Shown here piece after piece: positions 44,307-53,226 of a stretch of DNA of 64,000 nt. Made by a program: the position numbers and the translations under genes. The notes below the pieces were generated by a model that saw only the letters and a list, made by a program, of their open reading frames with translations, searched no databases and was not told where the DNA came from. This DNA is from Bacteroidota bacterium (GTDB lineage: Bacteria > Bacteroidota > Bacteroidia > Chitinophagales > Chitinophagaceae), in the NCBI GenBank assembly GCA_005798905.1, contig SYIK01000017.1, forward strand, positions 1 to 64,000, given 5' to 3'. Within the stretch, counting starts at the first letter, position 1. Each line of letters begins with the position of its first letter.

Positions 44307-45020
44307 TTAGTTTGAAACCATTGTGCCCACTTTATCTCCGGTTACAACACGCAATAAATTACCTGGCTTATTCATATCGAAAACTATAATCGGCAGTTGA
44401 TTTTCCATACAAAGTGTAAAGGCGGTTAAATCCATCACACGCAAATTTTTTGAAAGGCATTCGGAAAAAGTAATCTTATCAAATTTTGTTGCAGTTGAAT
44501 CTTTTTCAGGATCTGCAGTATAAACGCCATCTACTCTTGTTCCTTTCAAAATTACATTCGCATTTATTTCAATTGCACGAAGCGAACCTGCTGTATCGGT
44601 TGTGAAATAAGGATTCCCAGTTCCTGCTCCAAAAATTACTACCCTCCCTTTTTCTACATGGCGAATTGCTCTGCGACGAATATAAGGTTCTGCAATTTGT
44701 TCCATTTTTATTGCACTTAACAATCGGGTAAATACACCAACTCTTTCTAATCCTGCTTGTAATGCCATTCCATTTATTACGGTTGCAAGCATTCCCATAT
44801 AATCTCCCTGCGCTCTTTCAATTCCTGTTTCTGCTTCATTCATTCCGCGATAAATATTTCCACCACCGATAACAATGGCAACTTCAACTCCAATTTCCGT
44901 TAGTTGTTTGATGTCTTTTGCATATTGCAAAATGACATCGTTATCGAATCCAAAATTTTTATTACCCATTAATGCTTCTCCCGAAAGCTTTAGTAGCACT
45001 CGTTTGTATTTAGGAATCAT
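44307..45020 (-). CDS. pyrH: UMP kinase
   Basis: The 237-residue amino-acid-kinase-fold enzyme phosphorylates UMP to UDP. It shows [20 protein letters not shown], the glycine loop [11 protein letters not shown], and [21 protein letters not shown] terminator (45117-45149) separates it from tsf. A TATCTTCG box on the minus strand (45064-45071) is a candidate promoter, one base off the consensus. The frr gene that often follows is absent here; pdxH is next, with its own promoter. Confidence 0.97.
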   Translation of the reverse strand: MIPKYKRVLLKLSGEALMGNKNFGFDNDVILQYAKDIKQLTEIGVEVAIVIGGGNIYRGMNEAETGIERAQGDYMGMLATVINGMALQAGLERVGVFTRLLSAIKMEQIAEPYIRRRAIRHVEKGRVVIFGAGTGNPYFTTDTAGSLRAIEINANVILKGTRVDGVYTADPEKDSTATKFDKITFSECLSKNLRVMDLTAFTLCMENQLPIIVFDMNKPGNLLRVVTGDKVGTMVSN

Positions 45021-45116
45021 TCGATGAAAATAGTTTAATTGAAAAATAAGTTGAATTTTGAAACGAAGATAAGGCGAATTGACTAAGTTAGTTTTTGCCC
45101 ATTATATATTATTTAC

Positions 45117-45149
45117 AAAATAAAAAAGGGACTGCAAAGCAATCCCTTT
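45117..45149 (-). terminator. Terminator of the rplM-rpsI-rpsB-tsf operon
   Basis: On the minus strand the arms 45139-45149 and 45125-45135 pair over 11 bp with one G-U, closed by a 3-nt loop and followed by a T-run. It lies 20 nt past the tsf stop. Confidence 0.85.
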
Positions 45150-45169
45150 GTAAAATATTTTTATAGCTC

Positions 45170-46006
45170 TTAGCCCAACGCAACTCTTTTGAAACTTGAA
45201 ACGGAAATTCCACCGGCTTCTTTTAAATATTCGCCAACAGTTTTGCTACCATCTTTTACAAAAGATTGCGCAGTAAGTGTTTGTTCTTTAAAAAACGCAC
45301 CCATTTTTCCTTCTGCAATTTTAGCAATCATTTCATCTGGCTTTCCCGCCATTTTAGGATCTTGCTTCATCAATTCGATGATAATATTTTTTTCGCGTTC
45401 AACAATTTCAGCAGGAACATTAGCTGCATCAATTGCAACCGGGTTTAATGCTGCAATTTGCATCGCAACATCTTTTCCAACTTCTAGTGCATTTTTATCT
45501 AATCCAACCAAAACACCAATGCGATATGCACCGTGAATATAGGATGCAACAAAGTTCGCCTCTACTCTTTCAAACTTTGTAACACCAATTTTTTCACCAA
45601 TAGTTGCCAATTTATCATCAATTAAATCTGAAACTTTTGCACCGTTTACGGTTGCATTGTTTAATTCTTCCAGATTATTTACATTTTGTTCAATTGCTGC
45701 ATCAGCTATTGATTGTGCAAAATTTACAAAGTCTGCATTTTTGGAAACAAAATCAGTTTCGCAACTCACACATAGTACAATACCAATATTGTTATTGCTG
45801 TTTGTTTTTGCAATTACAACACCTTCTTTTGCTTCTCTGTCACTTCTTTTTGCTGCTACTTTTTGTCCTTGTTTTCTTAACCAATCAATTGCAGCTTCAA
45901 AATCTCCGTTCGTTTCAGTTAATGCTTTGCGACAATCCATCATTCCTGCACCGGTTGTTTGACGCAGTTTATTAATTTCCTGAGCACTTATTGCTACTGT
46001 TGACAT
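45170..46006 (-). CDS. tsf: Elongation factor Ts
   Basis: The 278-residue guanine-nucleotide exchange factor regenerates EF-Tu-GTP. The N-terminal UBA-like domain carries INKLRQTTGAGMMDCRKALTETNGD and the core carries CETDFVSKNADF. The C-terminal half is IIIELMKQDPKMAGKPDEM. It is the last gene of the ribosomal operon, 52 nt after rpsB, and is followed by a terminator. Confidence 0.97.
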   Translation of the reverse strand: MSTVAISAQEINKLRQTTGAGMMDCRKALTETNGDFEAAIDWLRKQGQKVAAKRSDREAKEGVVIAKTNSNNNIGIVLCVSCETDFVSKNADFVNFAQSIADAAIEQNVNNLEELNNATVNGAKVSDLIDDKLATIGEKIGVTKFERVEANFVASYIHGAYRIGVLVGLDKNALEVGKDVAMQIAALNPVAIDAANVPAEIVEREKNIIIELMKQDPKMAGKPDEMIAKIAEGKMGAFFKEQTLTAQSFVKDGSKTVGEYLKEAGGISVSSFKRVALG

Positions 46007-46058
46007 ACTCTTTTTTTTAAATTAAAATTCACTTAGAAATACCTGGCCGTTAAATCCT

Positions 46059-46931
46059 TTACGAACGATTGCTCGTTCTTTTTGGGCTGCTTGGCGTTCT
46101 GCGTTTTGGCGCATTGCCACCACGAGATCTACCACCGCGATCGCCATCTGCTTTTGCTTCTGCTTCCAATCGAGCTGCTTTTCTTTCGTTCTCTTCAGCT
46201 CCGGATGTTTCTTCACTTTCGTCGTCTTTTGCAGCTTGACGTTCAGCAAGCCCTTCGGCAATGGCTGCTGTAATATAGTTGGTGATAATTGTAATTGATT
46301 TTGTAGCATCGTCATTTGCAGGAATAGCAAAATCAACTTTAGTAGGATCGCAGTTTGTATCTACAACTCCAAAAGTTGTAATTCCCAAACGCTTTGCTTC
46401 TGCCAAAGAAATATGCTCATGGCCAATATCTACAATAAATAATGCAGCGGGAACTCGACTTAGTTGTGCAATACCTCCAAGTACTCTTTCCATTTTGTCT
46501 TTATCGCGGCTTAAAGTAAGACGCTCTTTTTTTGTAATGCTATCGAAGGTTCCGTCGTTTAACATTTTTTCGATGCTCTGCATTTTTTTAACACTTTTAC
46601 GAACCGTGTTAAAGTTTGTTAGCATTCCACCCAACCAACGCTCAGTTACATACGGCATGTTCACTCGTTGTGCGCATTCGGTAACAATATCTTTTGCTTG
46701 TTTTTTTGTTCCAACAAACAAAATCTTTTTACCACTACGAGCAACTTGTTTTAAAGCACTTGCTGTTTCTTGCAGACATTCTGTTGTCTTGTTCAAATCG
46801 ATGATATGAATACCTTTCTTTTCAGCAAAAATATAAGGAAGCATTTTCGGATTCCACTTTTTGCGCAAATGACCAAAATGAACACCTGCATCTAAAAGTT
46901 GCTGCTGAAGTGAAGTATTATTATTTTCCAT
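46059..46931 (-). CDS. rpsB: 30S ribosomal protein S2 (uS2)
   Basis: The 290-residue protein has the uS2 core at about 1-230: LLDAGVHFGHLRKKWNPKMLPYIF, RWLGGMLTNFNTVRKS, and FVVDIGHEH-like / NCDPTKVDFAIPANDDA. The last 60 residues form a charged, Gly/Arg/Ser-rich tail (GDRGGRSRGG, PKRRTPSSPKRTSNRS) absent from E. coli S2. It lies between rpsI and tsf in the operon. Confidence 0.96.
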   Translation of the reverse strand: MENNNTSLQQQLLDAGVHFGHLRKKWNPKMLPYIFAEKKGIHIIDLNKTTECLQETASALKQVARSGKKILFVGTKKQAKDIVTECAQRVNMPYVTERWLGGMLTNFNTVRKSVKKMQSIEKMLNDGTFDSITKKERLTLSRDKDKMERVLGGIAQLSRVPAALFIVDIGHEHISLAEAKRLGITTFGVVDTNCDPTKVDFAIPANDDATKSITIITNYITAAIAEGLAERQAAKDDESEETSGAEENERKAARLEAEAKADGDRGGRSRGGNAPKRRTPSSPKRTSNRS

Positions 46932-46993
46932 TTTAAACGATTGTAATTTTTATTTTTTTTGTTTGCTAATTTTCTAAGTTTAGTTTCAACAAA

Positions 46994-47383
46994 TTAACGT
47001 TTGCTGAATTGGAAGCTCTTTCTTGCTTTTTTGTGTCCAAACTTTTTACGCTCTACCGATCTTGGGTCGCGTTTTAATAAACCTTCTGCTTTTAATAAGG
47101 GGCGATATTCTGAGTTAAAATCAACCAAAACACGTGAAATACCAAGCATTGCTGATTCGGCTTGGCCTTTTACGCCGCCGCCGGTTGCATTTATTACGAT
47201 ATCAAATTTATCGAGTGCAGCAACTGTTTTCAACGGTCTTGTTACTTGATTTTGTAAATAAACCAACGAAAAATATTCTTTAAAATCTTTATCGTTCACC
47301 GTAATTTTTCCATGTCCTTTGGACATAAATACACGAGTTACCGCTTCTTTTCTACGACCAACTCCGTTTTTTTGTTTTTCCAT
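46994..47383 (-). CDS. rpsI: 30S ribosomal protein S9 (uS9)
   Basis: The 129-residue protein shows GVGRRKEAVTRVFMSKGHGKITVND, the GGGVKGQAESAMLGISRVL loop and the C-terminal KKFGHKKARKSFQFSKR tail that reaches the ribosomal P site. It is the second gene of the operon, 44 nt after rplM. Confidence 0.98.
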   Translation of the reverse strand: MEKQKNGVGRRKEAVTRVFMSKGHGKITVNDKDFKEYFSLVYLQNQVTRPLKTVAALDKFDIVINATGGGVKGQAESAMLGISRVLVDFNSEYRPLLKAEGLLKRDPRSVERKKFGHKKARKSFQFSKR

Positions 47384-47427
47384 TTCTATTTATTTGCCAC
47401 TTTCTTTTTTGAAAAGTGAATTAAAAT

Positions 47428-47871
47428 TTAGAATTTAAGTGCTTTTGGTTGTTGTGCAGCATGTTCGTGCTTATCTCCTGCATACACAAATAATTTTTTA
47501 TACATCTGACGACCCAAGCGATTTTTTGGAAGCATCCCTTTTATGGCTCTTTCGATAACTGCATCGGGACGACGTGCTAATAAATTGCCCGCAGTTTCTT
47601 GTTTTAAACCACCAGGATATCCGCTGAAAGTGTCGTACAATTTGTCTTCAATTTTTTTACCAGTAAAAATTACTTTCTCTGCATTAATTACAATGATGTA
47701 ATCGCCGCAATCTACGTGAGGAGTATAGTATGCTTTGTTTTTGCCACGAAGTATTGCAGCAATTCTTGCACACATACGTCCTACGGTTTGATTGGTACCG
47801 TCCACAACATACCAGTTGTGTTTTACGGTAGCCGCATTTGCATGTTTTGTTGTGAAATGTAAATGACTCAT
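47428..47871 (-). CDS. rplM: 50S ribosomal protein L13 (uL13)
   Basis: The 147-residue protein shows [38 protein letters not shown], the block [15 protein letters not shown] and [26 protein letters not shown]. It heads the operon with rpsI, rpsB and tsf. A structured leader of about 108 nt precedes it. Confidence 0.98.
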   Translation of the reverse strand: MSHLHFTTKHANAATVKHNWYVVDGTNQTVGRMCARIAAILRGKNKAYYTPHVDCGDYIIVINAEKVIFTGKKIEDKLYDTFSGYPGGLKQETAGNLLARRPDAVIERAIKGMLPKNRLGRQMYKKLFVYAGDKHEHAAQQPKALKF

Positions 47872-47980
47872 TTTAAAATGTTTTTACTGTAATGTTGATT
47901 TTTCAACCCCAGTAGTTATTAATAAAATAACAGGACCATCCACCTGCTATTCCCAATAAGTTTTTTCAACTTTTTTGGGG
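47872..47980 (-). promoter_or_regulatory. Structured 5' leader of rplM, possible L13 autoregulatory leader
   Basis: Three hairpins can be drawn. A two-part helix joins 47952-47956/47975-47979 and 47958-47962/47968-47972. The second is 47931-47934/47943-47946. The third, near the start codon, is 47894-47898/47903-47907. In addition, 47906-47910 (acccc) can pair with 47978-47982 (ggggt), just past the 5' end of this interval, which would disrupt the first and third. Such alternatives are typical of ribosomal protein leaders. An L13 leader class in Bacteroidia has been reported, as I recall; homology is not proven here. Confidence 0.45.
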
Positions 47981-47984
47981 GTCG

Positions 47985-48017
47985 CAAAGATAAGTGCCCA
48001 CAACTTGTATTTCCAAA
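47985..48017 (-). promoter_or_regulatory. Promoter of the rplM operon
   Basis: On the minus strand TTTG (48014-48017) and TATCTTTG (47985-47992) are exact -33/-7 elements with a 21-nt spacer. The predicted leader is about 108 nt. Confidence 0.65.
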
Positions 48018-48291
48018 CTTTTAGCGAACTATTTTTTATTGCACCTTTGTAAACAATTGAATTTCAATAATATTTTTAACGAATAAAAATAATACTATTG
48101 CAAAATAAGATTCAATTTTTTGAATTATTTATTATTTATAGCAATTTCAAGAATCCATAACCCTTTGGAAGAAATTGTTCGGTTTATTATAGATACACAA
48201 AAAAATATTTTACTGACTCCCTAAAAAAAATCTTCAAATTCAAAAATAACATAGTTGATATTGTAGCTTATTTTTACAACACGAATTACCC
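48018..48291. other. AT-rich gap between rplM and ligA
   Basis: Together with the rplM leader this is the only gene-free stretch over 300 bp. I see no gene or tRNA. A CACCTTTG near 48043-48050 (one base off TAnnTTTG) could be a plus-strand promoter with a long leader. A TATTTTTA near 48271 is a weaker candidate closer to ligA. A short AT hairpin (ttcaa/ttgaa) lies near 48111-48126. Confidence 0.4.
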
Positions 48292-50388
48292 ATGTACAAT
48301 AAGGAGATTACAAAAAAATTACAGGAAGAAACTTCTTTATTTTTACAAAATAAAGAAGCCATAATTGTTGGCGAAGAAGAACTTCAAAGATTGCGCGATG
48401 TTCTTCGATTTCACGAATACCGCTATTATATTTTAAACGAGCCGTTGCTTGCAGATATAGAATTTGACCTGCTTTATAAATTGCTCGAAAAAACTGAAAA
48501 CGAAAACCCAAGTTGGATTACAGCAGATTCTCCAACGAAGCGTGTGGCAAAAGGATTAACCAAATCTTTTCCTTCCGTACAGCATCTAGTACCCATGTTG
48601 TCATTGGAAAATTCCTACGACAGTAATGATTTGCTAGATTTTGATCGCCGGGTAAAAGAACTTACGGAAAAAGAAATTATTGAATATTGTGTAGAACCAA
48701 AATTTGACGGCGCAAGTATTTCTATTATTTATGAAAACGATTTATTAATTCGTGGTGCTACGCGAGGCGACGGAGTTGAAGGAGATGAAATTACAACCAA
48801 CATCAAAAAAATAAAAAGTATTCCATTGTCTGCTAAATTTTCGCAATACGGTTTGCAGCAAGTAGAAATAAGAGGTGAAGTTTTAATAAATAAAAAGAAT
48901 TTTAAAGAATACAACGAACAACTTATTGCGCAAGGGTTAGAACCGTTGGCTAACCCACGAAATGCAGCAGCAGGAAGCCTTCGCATAAAAAACCCAACCG
49001 AGGTAGGAAAAAGAAATCTTGAAGCGTTTGTTTATCATATCAGTCATTACACTTCGCTTCCAAATAAAAAAATTACGGAAGATTTACATCAACATGCAAC
49101 TACTTTAAATTTATTATGGGACTTAGGTTTTCGAAGTCCACAACTAGAAAAAAAAGTGTTGATTGGCATCGAAGCTGTGATAAATTATTGCAACGAATTT
49201 GAAATAAAAAGAGACAATCTCCCGTACGAAATTGATGGAGTAGTTATAAAATTGAATGAAGTTTCTCTTCAAGAAAAAATAGGAATGACCAGCCACCATC
49301 CACGCTGGGCAATGGCTTATAAATTTAAAGCAAGACAAGCAACCAGCAAATTAGAAACAATAGAATTTCAAATCGGAAGAACAGGAGCCATTACACCTAT
49401 TGCAAAAATTACACCCACCGCATTGGGCGGTGTTACCATTTCTTCCATTTCATTATTCAACGAAGAAGTGATAAAAGAAAAAAAACTAAAAATTGGTGAT
49501 GCAATTTTGATAGAAAGAGCCGGCGATGTGATTCCTTACATTGTAAAACCTTTAATTGAATTAAGAACTGGAATTGAAAAAGAAATTGAATTCCCAAAAA
49601 ATTGTCCAACCTGTAATACTAAATTATTTAAAGAAGAAGGCGAAGCAGCTTGGAGATGCATAAACATTGATTGTTCCGCGCAATTGATTGCACACATCAT
49701 TCATTTTTCAAGTAAAGACGCAATGGATATTCGCGGATTGGGAGATTCTATTGTTCAAAAATTTTTCAAATTGAATTTGCTGAAAAACATTGTTGGAATT
49801 TATGAATTAGATTTTGGCAAACTTGAAAATACAGATGGTTTCGGAAAAAAATCTATTGAGAATTTAAAAGTTGCAATTCAAAATTCAAAAACACAACCGT
49901 TGCATCGTTTGATTTTTGCATTGGGGATTCGTTTTGTTGGAGAAACAACTGCAAAAACAATGTCAAACTCAGTTGCTCACCTGCTCGATTTTCGAAATTT
50001 TTCCTTGGATGATTTACAACAACTCGAAGACATCGGGCCAAAAGTTGCGGGAAGTATTTTTCAATTTTTTAACAACCAGAAAAATATTGAATTGCTGCAA
50101 CGTTTGGAAAATTTAGGCTTACAGCTTAAAAACGAAAAAAAGAATTTTGTGGGTGATTTCGTCCATCAAAGTTTTTTATTTACCGGCACATTATCAAAAT
50201 TAAAAAGAACAGAAGCCGAAGAAATTGTAGAAAACAATGGCGGAAAAATTGCAAGCAGCATTAGCTCGAAACTTAATTTTTTAGTAGTGGGCGCCGATGC
50301 CAGAAGTAAATTAGAAAAAGCAAAAAAAATAAATTCGATAAAAATTATTACCGAAGAAGAATTTTTAAAATTATTCGGCAAGCACTGA
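48292..50388 (+). CDS. ligA: NAD-dependent DNA ligase
   Basis: The 698-residue enzyme seals nicks with NAD. In order: the Ia NAD domain (HEYRYYILNEPLLADIEFDLLY), the adenylation domain with CVEPKFDGASISI (catalytic Lys about 137) and TRGDGVEGDEIT, the OB-fold (FQIGRTGAITPIAKITP), the C4 zinc finger (CPTC ... CINIDC), HhH repeats (IRGLGDSIVQKF, DIGPKVAGSI) and a C-terminal BRCT domain (FLFTGTLSKLKRTEAEE). All are intact. Confidence 0.98.
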   Translation: MYNKEITKKLQEETSLFLQNKEAIIVGEEELQRLRDVLRFHEYRYYILNEPLLADIEFDLLYKLLEKTENENPSWITADSPTKRVAKGLTKSFPSVQHLVPMLSLENSYDSNDLLDFDRRVKELTEKEIIEYCVEPKFDGASISIIYENDLLIRGATRGDGVEGDEITTNIKKIKSIPLSAKFSQYGLQQVEIRGEVLINKKNFKEYNEQLIAQGLEPLANPRNAAAGSLRIKNPTEVGKRNLEAFVYHISHYTSLPNKKITEDLHQHATTLNLLWDLGFRSPQLEKKVLIGIEAVINYCNEFEIKRDNLPYEIDGVVIKLNEVSLQEKIGMTSHHPRWAMAYKFKARQATSKLETIEFQIGRTGAITPIAKITPTALGGVTISSISLFNEEVIKEKKLKIGDAILIERAGDVIPYIVKPLIELRTGIEKEIEFPKNCPTCNTKLFKEEGEAAWRCINIDCSAQLIAHIIHFSSKDAMDIRGLGDSIVQKFFKLNLLKNIVGIYELDFGKLENTDGFGKKSIENLKVAIQNSKTQPLHRLIFALGIRFVGETTAKTMSNSVAHLLDFRNFSLDDLQQLEDIGPKVAGSIFQFFNNQKNIELLQRLENLGLQLKNEKKNFVGDFVHQSFLFTGTLSKLKRTEAEEIVENNGGKIASSISSKLNFLVVGADARSKLEKAKKINSIKIITEEEFLKLFGKH

Positions 50389-50407
50389 TTAATTTTTCTA
50401 AAAAAAA

Positions 50408-51397
50408 TTAGAGCAATTGCTTCGAAAGCAAATATTCTGCAATTTGAATCGCATTAGTTGCAGCTCCTTTTCGAAGGTTATCAGATACGATCCACATATT
50501 TAAAGTATTGGGTTGTGTTTCATCTCTTCGCAATCTGCCAACAAACACTTCATCTTTTTCGTGCGCATCCATCGGCATCGGATAGCGCTGTGTTGCCGGA
50601 TCATCCACCACCACAATTCCCGGCGTTTTTTCTAAAATCATTTTTATTGTAGCAAGATCAAACTCATTTTCAAATTCTACATTCACACTTTCGCTATGAC
50701 CACCCATTACAGGTATTCGAACTGCAGTTGCAGTTACGCGAATGGAATCATCACGCATTATTTTTTTGGTTTCGAAAACCATTTTCATCTCTTCTTTCGT
50801 ATAACCGTTTTCAAGAAATAGATCTATTTGTGGAATAACATTTAAATCAATCGGATATTTATACGCCATTTCTCCAACTATTCCTTTTCGTTCATTTTGC
50901 ATTTGATCGACAGCTTTAACGCCAGTACCGGTAACACTTTGATAGGTGCTAATCACAATTCTTTTTGCTCCATATTTTAAATGCAACGGATTTAGTGCCA
51001 TTACCATTTGTATAGTTGAACAGTTTGGATTGGCAATTATTTTATCGTTTACAGTTAAAATTTCTGCATTAATTTCTGGTACAATTAATGGTTTTTGAGG
51101 ATCCATTCTCCAAGCAGAAGAATTATCAATAACCGTAATTCCTGCTTCAGCAAATTTTGGAGCCCATTCCAACGAAACACTTCCTCCTGCTGAAAATAGT
51201 GCCACTGCAGGTTTTGCTGCAATTGCGTCGGCCATACTTGCAATCGAATATTTTTTATCTCTAAAATCGATTTCTTTTCCAATGGATTTTTTCGATGCGA
51301 CTGGAAATAATTCAGTAATAGGAAAATTTCTTTCGGCTAATACTTGAAGCATTTTTGTACCCACCAATCCCGTAGCACCAACAACTGCAACTTTCAT
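50408..51397 (-). CDS. asd: Aspartate-semialdehyde dehydrogenase
   Basis: The 329-residue NADP enzyme reduces aspartyl phosphate to the semialdehyde on the way to lysine/diaminopimelate, threonine and methionine. The N-terminal VVGATGLVGTKMLQVL binds NADP. ANPNCSTIQMV carries the catalytic Cys (about 127), and the substrate-binding GGHSESVNVEFE and the GRLRRDE end are present. Tail to tail with ligA (19-nt gap with an A/T hairpin). A good promoter lies at 51419-51450. Confidence 0.97.
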   Translation of the reverse strand: MKVAVVGATGLVGTKMLQVLAERNFPITELFPVASKKSIGKEIDFRDKKYSIASMADAIAAKPAVALFSAGGSVSLEWAPKFAEAGITVIDNSSAWRMDPQKPLIVPEINAEILTVNDKIIANPNCSTIQMVMALNPLHLKYGAKRIVISTYQSVTGTGVKAVDQMQNERKGIVGEMAYKYPIDLNVIPQIDLFLENGYTKEEMKMVFETKKIMRDDSIRVTATAVRIPVMGGHSESVNVEFENEFDLATIKMILEKTPGIVVVDDPATQRYPMPMDAHEKDEVFVGRLRRDETQPNTLNMWIVSDNLRKGAATNAIQIAEYLLSKQLL

Positions 51398-51418
51398 TTG
51401 TTATTTTTTTTCGCGGTG

Positions 51419-51450
51419 CAAAGTTAGCATTGGCTTTTATTTTACACAAA
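51419..51450 (-). promoter_or_regulatory. Promoter of asd
   Basis: On the minus strand TTTG (51447-51450) and TAACTTTG (51419-51426) are exact -33/-7 elements, spacer 20 nt. The -7 box ends 21 nt before the ATG. Confidence 0.72.
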
Positions 51451-51509
51451 ATATTAATCCATTATTTATATTAATGTAATTAATGAGTGGGTTTCAATAA
51501 CTTAAAACT

Positions 51510-53210
51510 GTGAAAACCATTTTCCTATTTCTATTTTTTTCATTGCAATGCAATTTTTTATTTGCACAAAACAGATATGCAATTATAATTGATGAAATTA
51601 TGGCTGACCCAAGTCCACCAGTTGGTTTACCAAATAACGAATGGATAGAATTAAAAAATATTTCCGGAACTGCAATCAATCTTCAAAACTGGAGAATTGG
51701 AGATGCAACGGGACAAAGTGGTGCAATACCCAACTTTATTTTACAAGCTGATAGTTTTGTTACAATTTGTGCAACTAGCGCCGTTGCTGCTATGAGTTTA
51801 TTTGGAACCGCAATTGTAGTGCCCAATTTCCCATCTCTCGATAATAATGGCGATCAGTTGTTTTTAAAATCATCAACCGGAAAAATTATTCACGCCGTTT
51901 TTTATTCAATTTCTTGGTATCAAAATTCAACAAAGAAAGAAGGAGGTTGGAGTTTGGAAATGATTGATGCAAATAATCCTTGCACTTACAAAAACAATTG
52001 GAAAGCAAGTATTGATACAAAAGGCGGCACGCCAAGTATGAAAAATTCTGTAAACGAAATCAATCCCGATACAGAATCGCCGAGGCTAAAAAGAGCTTAC
52101 CCAATTGACAGTTTGAAAATAATTTTAGAATTTGACGAACCGCTTGACAGCATGAAAGCTGCCACCATTACAAATTACACTTCGGACGGTGGAATTATTT
52201 TTAATTCAATTGCTTGTTTATCTCCACTTTTTCATTCCGTGCAACTAACAACGGTAACACCATTGCAACCCAATATTATTTATACGATTACTGCAACAAA
52301 TATTTCTGATTGCAGCAATAATTTTATTGGCAATTTCAATAAGACGAAAGTTGCGTTGCCTTCTGCAATTGCTGTAAATGAAATTGTGGTGAATGAAATT
52401 CTTTTTAATCCAAAAAGTGGAAGTTCGGATTTTGTTGAATTTTACAACCGAAGCAATAAAGTTTTTGACGCATCTAAACTGTTTGTGGCAAATAGAAACA
52501 ACAGCGGAATTATTTCTTCGCAAAAACTAATTTCGGAAACACCGTTTCTTATTTTTCCGGAAGACTATTTCGCAATTACAGAAAATTCCGAATCGATGTC
52601 GTTGAATTATTTTGTAAAAAATAGAAATGCATTTTTGGAACTTCCAACGCTTCCTTCTTTTCCGGATAACGAAGGAATAGTTGTATTGCTAAATTCATTG
52701 AGTTTAATTATTGATGAAGTAAAATACAAAGATGATTGGCATTTTAAATTAATCGACAACGCAGCAGGAGTTTCGTTGGAAAGAATTGACCCGAACGGTA
52801 TTTCACAAGCTGAAACAAATTGGACTTCAGCCTCATCCACAGCCGGTTTTGCCACACCGGGATATAAAAATTCGCAATACAAAAATTCACAATTTGTTAA
52901 AGCAACAATTGAAATAATTCCAAAAATATTTTCGCCCAACGGTGATGGAAGAGATGATGTTGCTACTATTTTTTACAAAGTGAAAGAGTCCGGTTTTATA
53001 GCCAACATTTCCATTTATAATTCGCAAGGAATTTTGGTAAACAGGTTTTCAAAAAATGCTACACTTGGCTTGGAAGGTTTTTGGAATTGGAATGGAACCG
53101 ATGATAAAAAAAACAAACTACCTACTGGTGCTTATATCGTTTTTACAGAACTGTTTAATTTAAAAGGAGAAAAAAATCAATTTAAAAATGTGGTGATATT
53201 AGTGAATTAA
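51510..53210 (+). CDS. Secreted lamin-tail-domain protein with gliding/T9SS type B tail
   Basis: The 566-residue product starts at a GTG, since an in-frame TAA lies four codons upstream and the signal peptide (about 1-20, ending FLFAQ) begins there. Lamin-tail-type domains lie at about 24-160 (IIDEIMADPSPPVGLPNNEWIELKN) and 285-445 (VVNEILFNPKSGSSDFVEFYN), with an Ig-like segment between. The end (IIPKIFSPNGDGRDDVATIFYKV ... WNWNGTDDKKNKLPTGAYIVF) is the CHU_C/gliding-motility-associated C-terminal domain, a T9SS type B signal. It is probably surface-attached; the role is unknown. Confidence 0.88.
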   Translation: MKTIFLFLFFSLQCNFLFAQNRYAIIIDEIMADPSPPVGLPNNEWIELKNISGTAINLQNWRIGDATGQSGAIPNFILQADSFVTICATSAVAAMSLFGTAIVVPNFPSLDNNGDQLFLKSSTGKIIHAVFYSISWYQNSTKKEGGWSLEMIDANNPCTYKNNWKASIDTKGGTPSMKNSVNEINPDTESPRLKRAYPIDSLKIILEFDEPLDSMKAATITNYTSDGGIIFNSIACLSPLFHSVQLTTVTPLQPNIIYTITATNISDCSNNFIGNFNKTKVALPSAIAVNEIVVNEILFNPKSGSSDFVEFYNRSNKVFDASKLFVANRNNSGIISSQKLISETPFLIFPEDYFAITENSESMSLNYFVKNRNAFLELPTLPSFPDNEGIVVLLNSLSLIIDEVKYKDDWHFKLIDNAAGVSLERIDPNGISQAETNWTSASSTAGFATPGYKNSQYKNSQFVKATIEIIPKIFSPNGDGRDDVATIFYKVKESGFIANISIYNSQGILVNRFSKNATLGLEGFWNWNGTDDKKNKLPTGAYIVFTELFNLKGEKNQFKNVVILVN

Positions 53211-53226
53211 TTTATTACACCTCTTT

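Noticed and set aside
46022-46336. A minus-strand frame overlapping the rpsB end
   Set aside because: Low-complexity Lys/Gln-rich translation created by the S2 tail in another frame; no start signal.
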